Source: Paramacrobiotus metropolitanus
Lineage: Eukaryota > Tardigrada > Eutardigrada > Parachela > Macrobiotidae
Direction: 5' to 3'
Length of the DNA: 64,000 nucleotides
Assembly: GCF_019649055.1 (NCBI RefSeq)
Contig: NW_026570385.1
Location: 124,001 to 188,000 of the forward strand
Numbering within the stretch: position 1 is the stretch's first letter; every line of letters starts with the position of its first letter. The notes below the pieces were generated by a model that was not told the origin of the DNA, searched no databases, and saw only the letters and a list, made by a program, of their open reading frames with translations. Both the position numbers and the translations under genes were made by a program. Shown piece by piece: positions 43,630 through 55,214 of this stretch.

Positions 43630-43990
43630 AAAAGATCGCTTAAAGCGACACGTACATTTTTTAATTTTAAAAGATCGCGCGAAGCGATAAACAAACTTTT
43701 TTGTTTCAATAAAAGATCGCGGCGCAAGCAACAAATAAATTTTTTTCTTCGTTTGAACAAAAGATCGTTTAAGGCGACGATTACATTTTTTCTTTTCGAA
43801 ACGATCGCAACTAGCGACAGTTAATTTTTTACCATTCAAAAGATTGCGCGAAGCGACAATTTTTTTTATTTTAACAAAAGATCGCTCTTAGCAGCAAATA
43901 TTCGTTTTAATTTTTTTTGAAAAGATCGCATGAAGCGACATTTAATATCGTATTATTTAAAAGATGGTAAAAAGACCCACTCAGCGACCA
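43630..43990. repeat. Nine-unit array of AAAAGATCGC-N-AGCGAC palindromic repeats
   Basis: Units begin at 43630, 43669, 43711, 43759, 43799, 43838, 43876, 43920 and 43959, spaced 38 to 48 bases. Each starts AAAAGATCGC (or a close variant), followed by four to six variable bases and AGCGA(C/T), so TCGC and GCGA can pair as a small stem in most units. Between units lie T-rich spacers of 15 to 27 bases with unrelated sequence. The last unit is degenerate. The array begins right after the integrase remnant. Related forms (GCGCTTTACAGCGC near 44061; CGCTTCACAGCGACTTCACAGCGAC near 44260) continue downstream. Confidence 0.92.
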
Positions 43991-44555
43991 AATTTCCAGA
44001 CTTTTTTTAATCGGTTATCGGAAGTAATTCTATACACAACTAACTTTAATCTAACTTTGCGCGCTTTACAGCGCCTCTCTTATACATCAATTACTTTGCT
44101 CTTACGCTTCAGAATGTACACGCTTTACAGAGTCATAGACATAAACAATCACTCTGTCGTAATACTTTAATTCGAAGCCTTGCCCTGATTAAGTTAGTGT
44201 TTGCTAGATTTCACGATGCATACGGTTACTAAGCGATTCTATCAAATTCTATAAGTGAACGCTTCACAGCGACTTCACAGCGACTCAATCAAATTAATTT
44301 AAAACAAGCGCAGTTTGCAAGAAGCTTGGCGGATGCCTAACCAGAATACCAAAACGTCCACCACCAGTTTCTCCGCCAATGTTTTCCGATAGTCCAGACG
44401 AAGACATCGGGGTCGACATAACCATCGTCGACATAGCCATCACCGTCGCAAAGACGTCGACATAACCGGAACCATCAGCAGCCGGCTTGTTGCAAGATTC
44501 CAATTCAGCATCGCCTACTTCCGTTTTGACTGCTGTGTCCACTGTTGCTGCCTTC
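43991..44555. other. Region with decayed hairpin repeats, no clear gene
   Basis: Holds the GCGC-TTTACA-GCGC hairpin at 44061-44074 and similar words up to 44285. A minus-strand frame at 44294-44566 (Ser/Met/Gly-rich) directly continues downstream of the SGNH-like pseudogene and may be its decayed C-terminal extension. Confidence 0.45.
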
Positions 44556-44559
44556 ATAG

Positions 44560-45235
44560 CCAGCACCGGCTTCGTCCCCGTTGCAGCAGTTTCTTGGTCA
44601 TTACAGAGATATCAGGGGCAATAAAATCCCAGACGAAGACGCTGCGGCCTGACCGCGAGATGCTTAAGTAACGCAAAGCGTCGTTTATTGCACGAACAAC
44701 GTAGCGGCAGATGGCACGCAGTGGCAAGATTGGCGCCGCCAATTTGGCGAAACGTGGAGGACCAGGATTTGTTTATGAATCCATCTAAGCATCCCGTGGT
44801 CTGTTTCAGCAACGCAATAACACGGTTCACTACCTTCCGACTTCCTTCGCACTGATTTGCTCGTTTTAGAAGGCCTCAGATCGTTGGTACCGGCAACCAG
44901 CATCAGACGTTGACGACGCTGGCCGGGAATGAGTTTCTGCCATGCCGTTGGTACAAAATATTCACGACGGTCGCCACATCATTAAAATGCTCCGGCAGCT
45001 AGCGTGAGAAATGAACCCTTTGCCGTTTTCCTTGAACACCGCCTACATTGTTGGCCCCGGCATGTCCACAGACGGCAACGGACAGCTTGTCGGGAATATC
45101 ATACCGATGAGCGTCCCGAACGCACGGTTAGTGCAAGAAAAACGAGCCGCATCTGACTGTCGCCAAAGATAATTAGCGCAGCCTCCACAAAGCTGCCGCT
45201 TTCCTGGATGTCCGACCTACCCTGCTACCAGTTTA
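44560..45235 (-). pseudogene. SGNH/GDSL hydrolase-like pseudogene, copy 2
   Basis: On the minus strand block I is ALIIFGDSQMRLVF (about 45180-45140). Block III is MLVAGTNDLRPSKTSK (near 44900), followed by VIALLKQTTGCLDGFI and a region matching QILVLQVPPIFNR of copy 1 (here QILVLHVSPNW), and finally APDISVMTKKLL (about 44640-44590). Nucleotide similarity to 21030-21900 is evident along the whole length, including DNA upstream of block I (CGGCAGCTTTG). Frameshifts near 45080 and 44800 inactivate it. Two diverged copies in opposite orientation argue for a dispersed element gene. Confidence 0.6.
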
Positions 45236-45960
45236 GCTATCTGTGAGCAGAAGCTAGAATACAATAGTGGCACGCGCTTATCATCCAGCAGTTAACAGGG
45301 TACTTGACCGGGGTACAAACAAATGGTCTGGATATCATTCTGAGTCGTGATACTAGGGCGTTGAATATATGCAAAGACACTTACACCTGCCCGTTTAATT
45401 GAAACAGTGGAGAGAAATAGGCTGTAAAAGAGGAAGCGGATCCCGTTGGTTCCAAAAAACGATCAGCTGGAAAGCCAAAAAAAGCAATCCTAAGAAGTCA
45501 GTTATCGTTAATTCCGAGTGCCTCAACAAAATTTTGCAAACACCGCCAATGTTTTGAGTAACGATTGGGCAACATCAGTGCCGCCGTTGCAATCGCAAAA
45601 TACCATCAAAGCCATTTTTTCTTACGCGGCTTTGTCAAACAATCCTTGAAGTCCGAATAATTAATTGGTCGATCAAATAACTCATATCGTTAAGGACGCG
45701 AACACAAATGCACAGATTGATGCCTTGCAGGGCGCAAAACCTGCAGTGAAACAATTGACCGACTGCTTGGCGAATTAATGGAGCTATATTGCTTGCACTA
45801 TGTGGACGATTGTCAAGTCTTTTCTTTCTCGTTTGAAGAGCATTCAGTTCATGTTCAAAATGTTTCGCGCGATAAAAATACTCGGTGCTAAAAATCAGCG
45901 AATAAACTATTCGGGGCCAAAGACCTTTCCCTAACCGGAAACCCTCTAAACAAATTATCA

Positions 45961-46042
45961 CGGTGGTCGGCAATGACTCTTTTTGGAATGGCTGTGCGTA
46001 GTCGCCGACATCGGAGCCTGCAAAAAATTTCTTATCAGTAAA
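45961..46042. repeat. 80-base repeat with 25-base identical core, copy 1
   Basis: The core GGAATGGCTGTGCGTAGTCG CCGAC recurs in the copy at 46138-46220; the flanks are about three quarters identical. In this copy GTCGGC...GACT near the start can pair with AGTCGCCGAC at the core end, giving a long hairpin. The second copy has lost part of the left arm. Confidence 0.85.
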
Positions 46043-46137
46043 CTGTTAACGAAATTTTAATTTAACGAAAATTTATTTTGAAAATTAACGTGGGATATGT
46101 TGAAATTTACTTCTGGCGTGCGTGGTTTAGTTTCTAC

Positions 46138-46220
46138 GACGGTCACCAACGACTCCTTACGGAATGGCTGTGCGTAGTCGCCGACTTCTACATCTGCAAA
46201 AAAATTTATTATGAGCAAAA
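46138..46220. repeat. 80-base repeat with 25-base identical core, copy 2
   Basis: Same orientation as copy 1, about 177 bases downstream. It ends in the same CTGCAAAAAAATTT-type stretch. Confidence 0.85.
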
Positions 46221-46699
46221 AACATGAACAAAAAAAGACCAGCCATTTAACAGGACGGATGAGAAGCAGATTGCCTTCGAAACCCTCAAGCGGTAATTAA
46301 AAGATAAGCCTTTAGTAGCTCACTTCAAGCACAACAAGGAGGTTTTTCTTGAGGAGATGGACTGACGAGTTCATGTCAAGCCCCGGCGGCGTAATTGACC
46401 GAGTAGAAGAGCAAGGTAATCTAAAGCCAGTTGCTTCCGCATTTTGCAGCCGATCTCCTAGTGAGAAAAATTATTCCGTCACTGAGGAAGAACTCGCACC
46501 TGTCGCCTTTGCTGTGGATCATTTCCGTTATTACTTATGAAATCACCGAAAAATATTCAGGTTATCAGAGACCATATTGCCCCTTGCGGAATAGTTAAAG
46601 GAAGAAATCCGACAGGAAGGTTAGCCAGATGGGCATTAAGCTTGTGCATGTACAAAACCTGCAGTCCGTCGGTCTTGAAAGTCAGTGTGACAAAAAATG

Positions 46700-48610
46700 C
46701 GCCCTGAAGTATTTTGGGCGCCTTTCTGCACGGAGAAATTTTTTAAATTACTATACCGTTAAAACTGGAGGAGCAGGCGCAGCGCAACAGTCCTGTTATC
46801 GCTGGCTGAAGTGCCTGAACCCGGGTGCAAGTGTGGTTGAGGGCCGACGATGTCAATCACCAGCAGCCGTCATCCTAGACGCTCGTCCACTAGTTTTAAT
46901 TGTTTGCCCTCGAAATCACCACAAACATTTCTGTTTAATTTGGCATTTAGCCCTCTTCCGGAACTGTCAATAATAGAAGGTGTCGCGTAACGTCTTGTTC
47001 ACTGCTGCTGCTGCTGCTAAATATATTTCCAAGCGGCGACAGGCTAAATTCCACAGAAACTTCCTCTAAGGAGTTTCGAAATTGTTTGCGTTTCATAATG
47101 CCCAATCTACGAACAGCCAACCTAGTTGAGGTGTCGGGTATATCCTTTCAGTATCGAGCGATTTTCTAGAAATGAACTCAGCTGCTGTTTCTTTCCGTCC
47201 GCACTCGGTATCCAGGCGGCACCTACACATAAATTATTGGAGCTATTAATTAAGGATCGCAGCCCCTTCAAAACAGTAGTTTCGAGTAATTTAAAAGATT
47301 CGGGTTTGTAGTTATTTTCACTGATTTTGTGAGAGTTATTTCCCGTCATTGGGGGAAAGACTACTGCGAAACCTTCTGGTAGCCCCTGAATATTCAAAAT
47401 GAGTGCCCTTTATTCTGAAGGTAATTACGACGGAGTTGGAAAAATCGCATCCATCAACGCTTGCCTATGCACAGACCGTGATAGGATTACGTGACAGGAT
47501 GAAAACTACTCCCTATTAACTGCCAAGTTAGATCAGAATCTTTTTAAGGATGGAATCATTCATCTGTCAAAGGCGAACTGGTAAAGGTATGTAAACCAGT
47601 AAAGTTGTGAAATATCGCTGGACCAGTAAAGGAGTGTAATTTACTCCATATGAAGTACTCGGCTTCTACGTTGGTTTTGATGTCTGCTTGGATGGAACAC
47701 TTCAGTAAACTAGTTGCTTTATCTGTCTTTCACGGCAGTATACTCCCCGTGAGACACTGTAATCCCGTAAGGCGATCCAGATCCACTGGCTGGCTGCCAT
47801 TGGTCAACAGATTATTAATTTTACATACGATCCTTGCCTTTTGCGAGCGCTGAGATGTCCCTTTTGATGTCCATATTGATCCTCCGCAGTTTTCATTAAT
47901 GAACAGACCCCGCATAGAGAGACGGACGGCCTTTCCCGGTTTCTCCTCCAACAAAATCGTTTTCGTTATTCGTGTATGTGTAATCGTGTCACTCCGACCC
48001 CGCGATTAATTTGTACTTCCTACCTGCTGCAAGTTTGATGGTAATTACTTCTTCCGCAAGGGCATCAACTTTTGCCGCATATTCCGCAGATCAGCTTGCC
48101 AGAGGATCCTGACGGGTTTATCTCATCAGGGCAAGTAAAAAATGAATCCTGAATCAGAAACACACGCAGTATTTTTAACTTTTTTACATCATCACCTTAT
48201 ACGTCTGCCGGATTTGAATAAGTTTGTTTTCCATTAAGATAACGTCGATACACCGCTACTGATCCTACTGCACCAAGACCTATGCAAGGACAGCAGAAGT
48301 ATCTTAAGCGTTTAAAGGCGCACGCTTAGAAGTGGTACTGTGGTTTCCTAGAAACTATGCACAAAAGCGACGAGTGGTGAAGGTTTCAAACTTCAAACTA
48401 ACAAAACTCTATTGTTGATTCAGCGTTCTTTGGTATATGCACTCTGCCACCTGGATTCGAACACGTGCGATACACCGGGATGGCTGCTTACCGGCGGAGA
48501 ATCAGGCAGCACGGGTGAATGCAGCTGGCCATAAAGAGCGCAGGTTCAACGCCCAAGTACCGAGATAGGCCTTGATCGAAGACCAGGACTATCGGCCAAC
48601 TATTTGCCTT
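46700..48610. other. No gene recognised
   Basis: Contains a (CTG)5 run near 47001 and short frames on both strands. A minus-strand frame at 47122-47397 (MNIQGLPEGFAVVF...) and another at 47730-47954 look coding-like in composition, but I cannot place them in a family. Confidence 0.4.
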
Positions 48611-48617
48611 TTTCAAT

Positions 48618-48800
48618 ATGCCCAAAATACTTTTACTGACACGAAACGATCGAGAGTGGGAAACAGTCGAAACGTATTTAGAAGAACGGCCATTGTCAGA
48701 AGTGACTTTAATTAACCTGACTCCAAGGATCAGTCAGTCGCTGGAAGACAAGGTTCAGCACAAATGCAATTGGAACTATGAAAATTCGGGGATGCATTGA
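48618..48800 (+). pseudogene. Fragment of an unknown two-copy protein family
   Basis: The frame MPKILLLTRNDREWETVETY...EVTLINLTPRISQSLEDKVQHK ends at a TGA after NWNYENSGMH. Its second half matches the fragment at 24820-24975 at both protein and DNA level. The family is unknown to me; the shared part is DKVQHK-NW preceded by a V-T-x-I-x-L-T strand. Confidence 0.5.
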
Positions 48801-50180
48801 TTTTTTTCTTGCTCATGTCTTTAAAAAATCATTGGATCTCCTTGCTTGACAAGAAGGTAATACACTCTTGCGGTGAAATCACCCGCGTGGTCAATTTGGT
48901 GGGTCCAGTTACTGTATTAGCGGTATGGCTCACTTCGTGTGCTTCGAAATCAGATATAAACGATGTTTTTTGAAAAAATGTTTTGGTACGAATGTCCACA
49001 AATTGCTACATTTACCAAAGGTGTATGAGTGGGTCTTCCTCAGTGTTACGTGTTCGTTTGAATCAAATAACGGTGCCAATTTAATTCCTGTGGACGGCTT
49101 ATCCTCAACAATCCTCGCTCTTTATCAAAACAAACTACCGCGCCTGCGATGTAGGTACCAGATTTGAATGATGATGTTCTGACACTATTAAGAAATGGAT
49201 GTTCTTCGGCTGCTTATTTTACAACTTCAGTTTTGCGACCCGCTGATCGACCGGCAGTAAGTATCGATTGCACAAAAAGTTTGCAGTTATTTCGCCACAG
49301 CGTCTTTGCCTCGGATAGGAAAATATTTTACGCCAAACACGTTTTTGTGCGCTGTGCTATTGTACTTTTAAACGGTTAATACGGAACCATTCTGAATTCT
49401 TCATCAGCGGACCATCGAGGAAGAAAACTCCTAGTGCGCAAATACCGATGTTACTTGTAAAAGCCTTTGCCGTCTATTGCTGGAATTAACTGTTCAATAC
49501 GGGAAATACAAGCCCAAATGTTTGTTAGTTCTGCTATTTGTGCACCTGGTTTAACGCTTTTGCGTCGTAGGGTTTCAAGATGTAAACACATGACACAGAT
49601 AAGTATGCCGCAGCTTATATTTTTCGAGGGACAGGGGTGAAACTGGCCTTCAAACTGGCTCAAAGAAAGTCAGATAAATTCTCTTGATGCAACCAGTTAT
49701 TGAACCGGTTTTCACTTGTTTAGATCGAGGTTGATTTTGATCATCTGAATACGTGATGACGGCTAACGATTATCCATTTATTCCACTATGAATTCCTGTT
49801 TTATGTTTTATATAATCGAACCGTTTTCGTTGTATGTATCGCGACTGGGTTAAAACGGCAAATGGCACACGGTTTGTTGTGGAGTAACTGTAAATCTATT
49901 TAGTGGAATGCAATCAATTTGTTTAGATAAGAAATGTAAAGCCCTGCACCTATCGCGTGCAGGAATCATTAGGCGCCCAAAAGTAGTGGCCGTGGACGAA
50001 TACGATATTTAGTTTGAAAACAATTATCAAATTATTATGGCAGAATAATAGAGGTCATATGTCGGAAACCAGATTTCGAGGATTTTTACGAGCGTCGTTG
50101 CATTTGAGGCGCCGCTCATTCGGTTTAGATTGCGCGCGCTCAATGCGATCGGGTTTGCCAATTTATAGAAATCACGTGCA
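48801..50180. other. No gene recognised
   Basis: Short frames only. No repeats, element ends or domains seen. Confidence 0.45.
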
Positions 50181-50185
50181 AAGTG

Positions 50186-52200
50186 TTATTTATTTACTGA
50201 TTTTATTGCATGATGCGGCCCATTGATCCCAGGAGGGCATTCGGCATGCTTGCGGAGGCTGGTTTTCAGCAGTCGCAGCCTCAGCAACAAATTACAGTTA
50301 TGGCATTCTAGGAGAAAATGTTCAATAATCGTTTGGCCTTTCACTAAATCCGCTGAATTAATATGCTCCCCCAAATCATAAATTACTTGTTCAGAAAGTA
50401 TTGTAGCTTCACTTCCTGAATATAGCAATGCATCAAACTTTTTACCCAAAACGGAAACTTTCACAATCGGCTGTTATATATCGGCCGACTGCTACAGAAT
50501 ATCGGCTGTTATATTTCGATCGGCCGATATATCACTTATAGTTTTTTTGAAAATTTTGACTATGAAAGTACGATTTTCTCTTCTCGCTGCAGGACTGTTG
50601 AAATAATAATTACTTTGCGAATATTGTGAAACACGATTTGCTCCCCTACATTTGAAACAATACACACCTGAATTGTTAAATGCGGAGAATGTCGTTGCGG
50701 GGAATATCATGTGAAAAAAGGTAGCGCTGCACAAGCGTTGGACGGAGCAGTCTCCAGATCAGTGGCAAGGCGGTACCCGCCTGCTTCTGCAGTTGTAAGT
50801 GCTGCTGTTGTGAAGGCCACATAGACAAAATATAGACGCTAACAGGTCAAATTCTCGCACCTCAGGTTTGACACATTGCACCAGGATGACGACCCAACCA
50901 GATGGGAGACAGCGGATCTGCATATACCGAATCTGCCAGCGCTTATGCCGTGAAGACCATAAAAGATGTTGTGGAGCGCCTGTTGGATAAGAGCAAAAGC
51001 CTATTGCAACTGCTCTTGCGTTGGCAGCAAATCTTACGGGTCAGCTGGGGCGGTGGTGCAGCAGCAGCGGCCCAGCTGACCCACTGCTAGCGGACTGTCC
51101 GGACTATCAGGATCCTTGATCGGTCGGGCAGCAACGACCAGCTGGTTATCAGTTTGTCGCTATTGGCATTACCTGGATGCTGGTTCTGACGATAAATACT
51201 GCCTCCACGTCCTCCCTGGCCACCATTATTCCCTCCACGGCAATTGTATTGGTCACGATTGCTGTTGCCAAGGCCCTTATGACCTAGGTTCCGATTAAAT
51301 CCCTGATCCGAGCGCTGTCGAGCATGACGGGCATTCTAACGTCACAACGATTCAACCCGTGCAGCGCATCGTCATTCTCGTGTGCCGGCTCAAAATTCAA
51401 GAAAGTCATGGCGGCGTGTCAGAACTTAAGCTTGTTTCGCATATATTTGTTACCTGATCTGATGGGAATGAAGAAATGGCTTTGCGCAGAAGTCCGGTCA
51501 GTAGTTCTGTAACATCGACGAAACCAAAGGACTCGGAAAGCAATATTAGGTCGTGGTGATCACAAAATCGTCTGTCTGATTTGTGGAGGTTGTATCTCGC
51601 GGCGTCATATGCCCGTGCATATCTGATGTCCGACTGGTCGGCAAATGTTTTTGTTATGATGTCAAGGCAAGCGATGTACCGGCGCCCGAGAAAAAAAGTT
51701 CTTCCAGGACATATACGGCTTTTTTGGCGTCGGAAGGAAACCTACTTACGAATTCGTCGAAATATAACAGGAAATGTAAACACCGCTGCTCAACATGGTC
51801 TCTCAACAGAATTACTTCGCACTTCGGAATGACGCTTGATGGCTTTGCTGGCAAAGGTGCTGGATTAAAATGGCATTGTCTGTATTTGACCCGCATATTT
51901 CAGCATCACGGGGTGGCGATCGAGCATGGCATCCTTGAATCCAGGAGGCAGCAGTCCAACCAGAGGATCCTACAGACCTTGAAGTTAGGCTTTCCAAGCT
52001 TAGCCTATTTCAAGGCCTGCTCTACAATTTCCGCCGCGTCTGGCCAAATGAAACCCACGTTGCCACGGCAAGGTTTCCAAATCCCTTAATATAAAGTTTC
52101 GCCCACTAGAGAGCCGTGAAGAATGCAACATAAGGTTAAAACGGAAGTCAACGCCTGTTATACTGAAAGGCTGTTGACCGGTAGTAAACATGGATAACAA
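50186..52200 (-). pseudogene. Decayed Ty3/Gypsy-type Gag-protease
   Basis: On the minus strand the pieces come in Gag-to-protease order. A capsid-like helix (FDEFVSRFPSDAKKAVYVLEEL) lies at about 51770-51690. A Gly/Asn/Arg-rich stretch (NRNLGHKGLGNSNRDQYN) lies at about 51290-51200. A degenerate zinc knuckle (VYCFKCRGANRVSQYS, with the His and last Cys lost) lies at about 50660-50610. A protease start (VLGKKFDALLYSGSEATILSEQ) lies at 50464-50380, where the catalytic Asp is Tyr. No polymerase follows. Every conserved site is damaged, so this is an old copy. Confidence 0.55.
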
Positions 52201-52559
52201 CATCAGTTTGAACTATAGAGTCCAAACTTCATGAACTGGGTAGTTGAGCCTTCCATTGGAATACAACGTGAAGTCCAGATAGAAAAAGTGTGACAAAAAA
52301 GTGGCCAAGTTGACGGTCGCCTGTAGACTAAACGGCAGTTTTACGGATTACAAAACAGGAACGGCGGAATATGTTACTTCCAAAAACAGGGTTAATACAG
52401 AGACAAGCTAATCGACTGCAAAACCGTTAGCCCTGCTGAAAGCGTTACGGAGTGTCAAATGACATCTACTCCAGCAATTTTTCAGAACTCTTAACAGATA
52501 TTCTGTGACAGACATCGGAACCTTTTCATGAGCGTATATAAAAAAGCTCACTTAAACCT

Positions 52560-53610
52560 GAGGATTTCATTGGAATCAAGGAATGATCGTCATATCGATG
52601 AGCTGGATGAAACCAAGGACGTCCCCCGACAAAAGTTGCGATGTCATGGCTTTTCCATCTTTGCTGCCACCGGATGATTGGCTGAATTATATATGCTGCG
52701 ATTCCGGTTTTCAGACAATCGGATGCGATGTCTAGGCTTTTCCGTCCATTCTGCCGTTATATGCTTGAGGCTCAATTATAAAGGTTTTATGACAGTTTTG
52801 GTTTATAAAGGTTTAATGACAATAATGACAGTTTCTTAAAAAACCTATGAACGTGTCCTGCACAGTTCGGCCAACATTCCCACGGGAACGCAAATCTCCT
52901 CGCAAGAAGTATGAGGATCTCGTTCTAATTAGGGAGGATCGTCATATTGAAGTATCGTATGTTTTTCAGTTTTGTCTGATCTTAAAACGGCTACCAGTTT
53001 CTCCCGAACTACAGCGCATTCTGTACTAGAAGCACTCGAATGGAGTTTGATAGTTTCGATTCGATACAGCCATTTGATTCAACTGGTGCTTGCACTCGAT
53101 TCGATTCGATTCGTACATTTGATGCGTCTGTGTCATCCGGCAGTTTTCGAAACTTGAAATACGATCAATACGTTCATATATTTGTTAAGTTTTTCACGAA
53201 AGCATCCTTACTGGGCAACTTTCCTAATTCAGCCAGCCATTCAACGGCAGAAAGGACTGAAAAGCACATACTGGCCAACTACCTCAGCTTTGACATAACG
53301 GACATTTCAATCAACTTCTAGTGGAACTAAATCGAAATCAGCAAAGTCCACCGAAAAAAATTAAATTTCAAAATTAACAACAACGAGTTTTTTGAAGAAT
53401 CTATAAACGTACACCGCACAGCTCGGCCACCGTTCCTACGAAAACCCAAAAGTTCTCGCAAGCAACTTGAGGATCTCGTTCTGACCAGGGAATGTTCCTC
53501 ATATTGACAAGTTGGATGAAACCAAGAATGTCTCCTGGCAAGGTCGGCCCCGATGTGAAAGCCTCACCATCCTTTCTGCGGTAAAATGGCTTGCTAAATT
53601 ATATACGTAT
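52560..53610. repeat. Rearranged local repeats
   Basis: The stretch 53385-53610 contains two adjoining segments that occur separately and in reversed order upstream. Its first part (CGCACAGCTCGGCCACCGTTCC...GAGGATCTCGTTCTGA) matches 52850-52950. Its second part (GATGAAACCAAGAATGTCTCC...AAATTATAT) matches 52605-52695, and a partial extra copy lies around 52710-52760. Divergence is high. There is also a GATTCGATTC simple stretch near 53095-53112. No coding motif is clear. Confidence 0.65.
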
Positions 53611-54680
53611 GTATAACCATACGCAAACTATACTAACCAGGTATAGAACCTAGTTGGTCATAACCAATTTACTAAGAAATTAAAAATACTGAAACTACCG
53701 TCAGGTATAGTACGTACCTATGAGACCTTATCACTGTTTTCTATTTTTTTTTGTTAATCGGGAGGGAGTCTTTTTCGTACTCATTTCCTTCCTTTCTAAT
53801 TATCCTACATGCCTTTTCTGTATTGTACGTGTACAACATAGCCGACTTTGATTGTGTTTTGCGCAAGTTCTCAAAATACGGCTTTGAAGAAATGCATGGA
53901 ATGAGCACGTACTGCAATTACATGTCCTCTCAAGGTTCCACTGCGACCGTCTTAAAGAATGAGATACGGTTCAGTCAATAATGCGGCGTCTGTCTCGATC
54001 TAACAATCATGTACAAATTTTGTAATGGATACCCCGCAGGGGCTCACCGGGCATTGCGTCGGCATGGTAAACCAAAAAGGAATAGTGCCGACGACGTCAC
54101 TTAAGCCATCAAGGATTTTGTACTTGCAAGAGAGAAGTTTCTGTTTATCGATGCGGCTTTTGCCGAAGTCAAGACTGATTTTGCAATTTTGCAAGCCACT
54201 TTTGCACGACAGTTTCGGAGGTACCTTGTAACAACCTAAAAGGGCTCTTCTGTTATTGACCTAGGAGATAATAAGCCTGGCCACAAATATCCTGGCCGAA
54301 CAGTGCAGAAACGCTGTCTTCAAAACACAGAAGTCGGTGAGTATCCAAGTAGATCTGAAAGATAAAATGACGATTTGTGGACAAGGTCACATTCTACTGA
54401 AAAGAAATCTGCAGCGACAAGAAGCCATTCTGGCCGAGCTCTTGAAGCAGGCCGAAGAACAGAACCAACAAGAAAAAGCTGCAGCCATATATATATACGT
54501 GTATATATATATACAATCTAAAAGAATTATGGCGCTGTATTAAACATGCGGGCACTCAACGGAAATAGTTGATCAGCAGATGGCCAAAGCCACCGCCAGC
54601 GTCCAATATTGGCAAGGACATACGTGCCAGGGTAACTGATTACTTTAATACACGCTGAGAAAGTCCGAAAAGCCTTGCTC
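53611..54680. other. No gene recognised
   Basis: Short frames and a palindromic TA-rich simple repeat (TATATATATACGTGTATATATATA) at about 54488-54514. A helical Gln/Glu-rich plus-strand frame at 54337-54543 runs into that repeat. Confidence 0.45.
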
Positions 54681-54686
54681 GTTCGC

Positions 54687-54995
54687 CTACACAACGAAGA
54701 TGGCCTCATGATCGCTAAATATTTGTTGATATGGTTTCCGGCTAATAACATCGTACAATCGTTGTCGGTGAAAAACTGGCGCTTTTGTCGTGGTCCCGTT
54801 TGACTTTACGGAAGATAAATCACCCACCAAGGGGTTAAAGATTTGGAATCTGGTCGCAGTGTCGTGTGTCGAAAATGCAAAACAAATAGTTTGTAAACAC
54901 GATCCGCAGAAAGTATGCTGACAATGAAGCTTAATCAGCGGAACACAGGTCTTGAGCTCGGACATGACCTTAAGGCATTGAAAACACTCATCCAT
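54687..54995 (-). pseudogene. RING-finger protein N-terminal fragment
   Basis: The frame begins MDECFQCLKVMSELKTCVPL and continues IKLHCQHTFCGSCLQTICF. Spacing CxxC...CxHxxCxxC fits the first six zinc ligands of a RING domain at a protein start, as in TRIM-like proteins. The last Cys pair (CP-x-C) is missing: the sequence reads RFQIFNPLVGDL where it should stand, consistent with a mutated or broken end. No B-box follows. If functional it would be an E3 ubiquitin ligase; here probably a pseudogene or first exon. Confidence 0.5.
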
Positions 54996-55142
54996 GTGGT
55001 ATTGCGCTCAACATGATAATGATAAGCCTCGGCTGCTACTGTTGAATTTTGTCGTTGTTTTTATGGTTGCGGTTAATCGCAAAATTTTCCTGTTGGAATT
55101 AGCGAAGGGCTACTTCTAAGATTATATAACCAGAGATAAACA

Positions 55143-55214
55143 GGAAGTAGCCCCGAGGCTACTTCCGATATTATACAACACATTACACAATGTGGGGGGA
55201 GCGATCCCCCACAT
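55143..55214. repeat. Two adjacent strong hairpins
   Basis: GGAAGTAGCC-CCGA-GGCTACTTCC is a perfect 10-bp stem at 55143-55166. At 55190-55214 ATGTGGGGGGA-GCGA-TCCCCCACAT pairs with one bulged G. The GGCTACTTC word also occurs at about 55109, with similar following sequence (ATTATATAAC/ATTATACAAC). TGTGGGGG at 55191 could be an LTR start. Confidence 0.9.

Larger units (their letters stand above)
45640..46690 (+). pseudogene. Ty3/Gypsy reverse transcriptase-RNase H fragment
   Basis: The piece at 45690-45770 (ANTNAQIDALQGAK) aligns with the PMGNIQAMLDSLHGAQ block of the element at 13.3 kb. CLHYVDDCQVFSFSFEEHSVHVQ (about 45790-45860) holds the catalytic Asp pair and matches FYVDDFQVYSSLFEDHVIHVQ there. 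After a gap with two copies of an 80-base repeat, RNase H appears: IAFETLKR, HFKHNKEVFLE, SEKNYSVTEEELAPVAFAVDHF (46450-46538) and GRNPTGRLARWALSLC (46600-46650). Stops and shifts separate the pieces. It belongs to the same lineage as the 13-15 kb element. Confidence 0.8.

Noticed and set aside
43630-43990. CRISPR array
   Set aside because: Regular palindromic repeats with spacers invite the idea, but repeats are too short and variable, spacers are low-complexity T-rich, no cas genes exist, and the surroundings are eukaryotic transposons.
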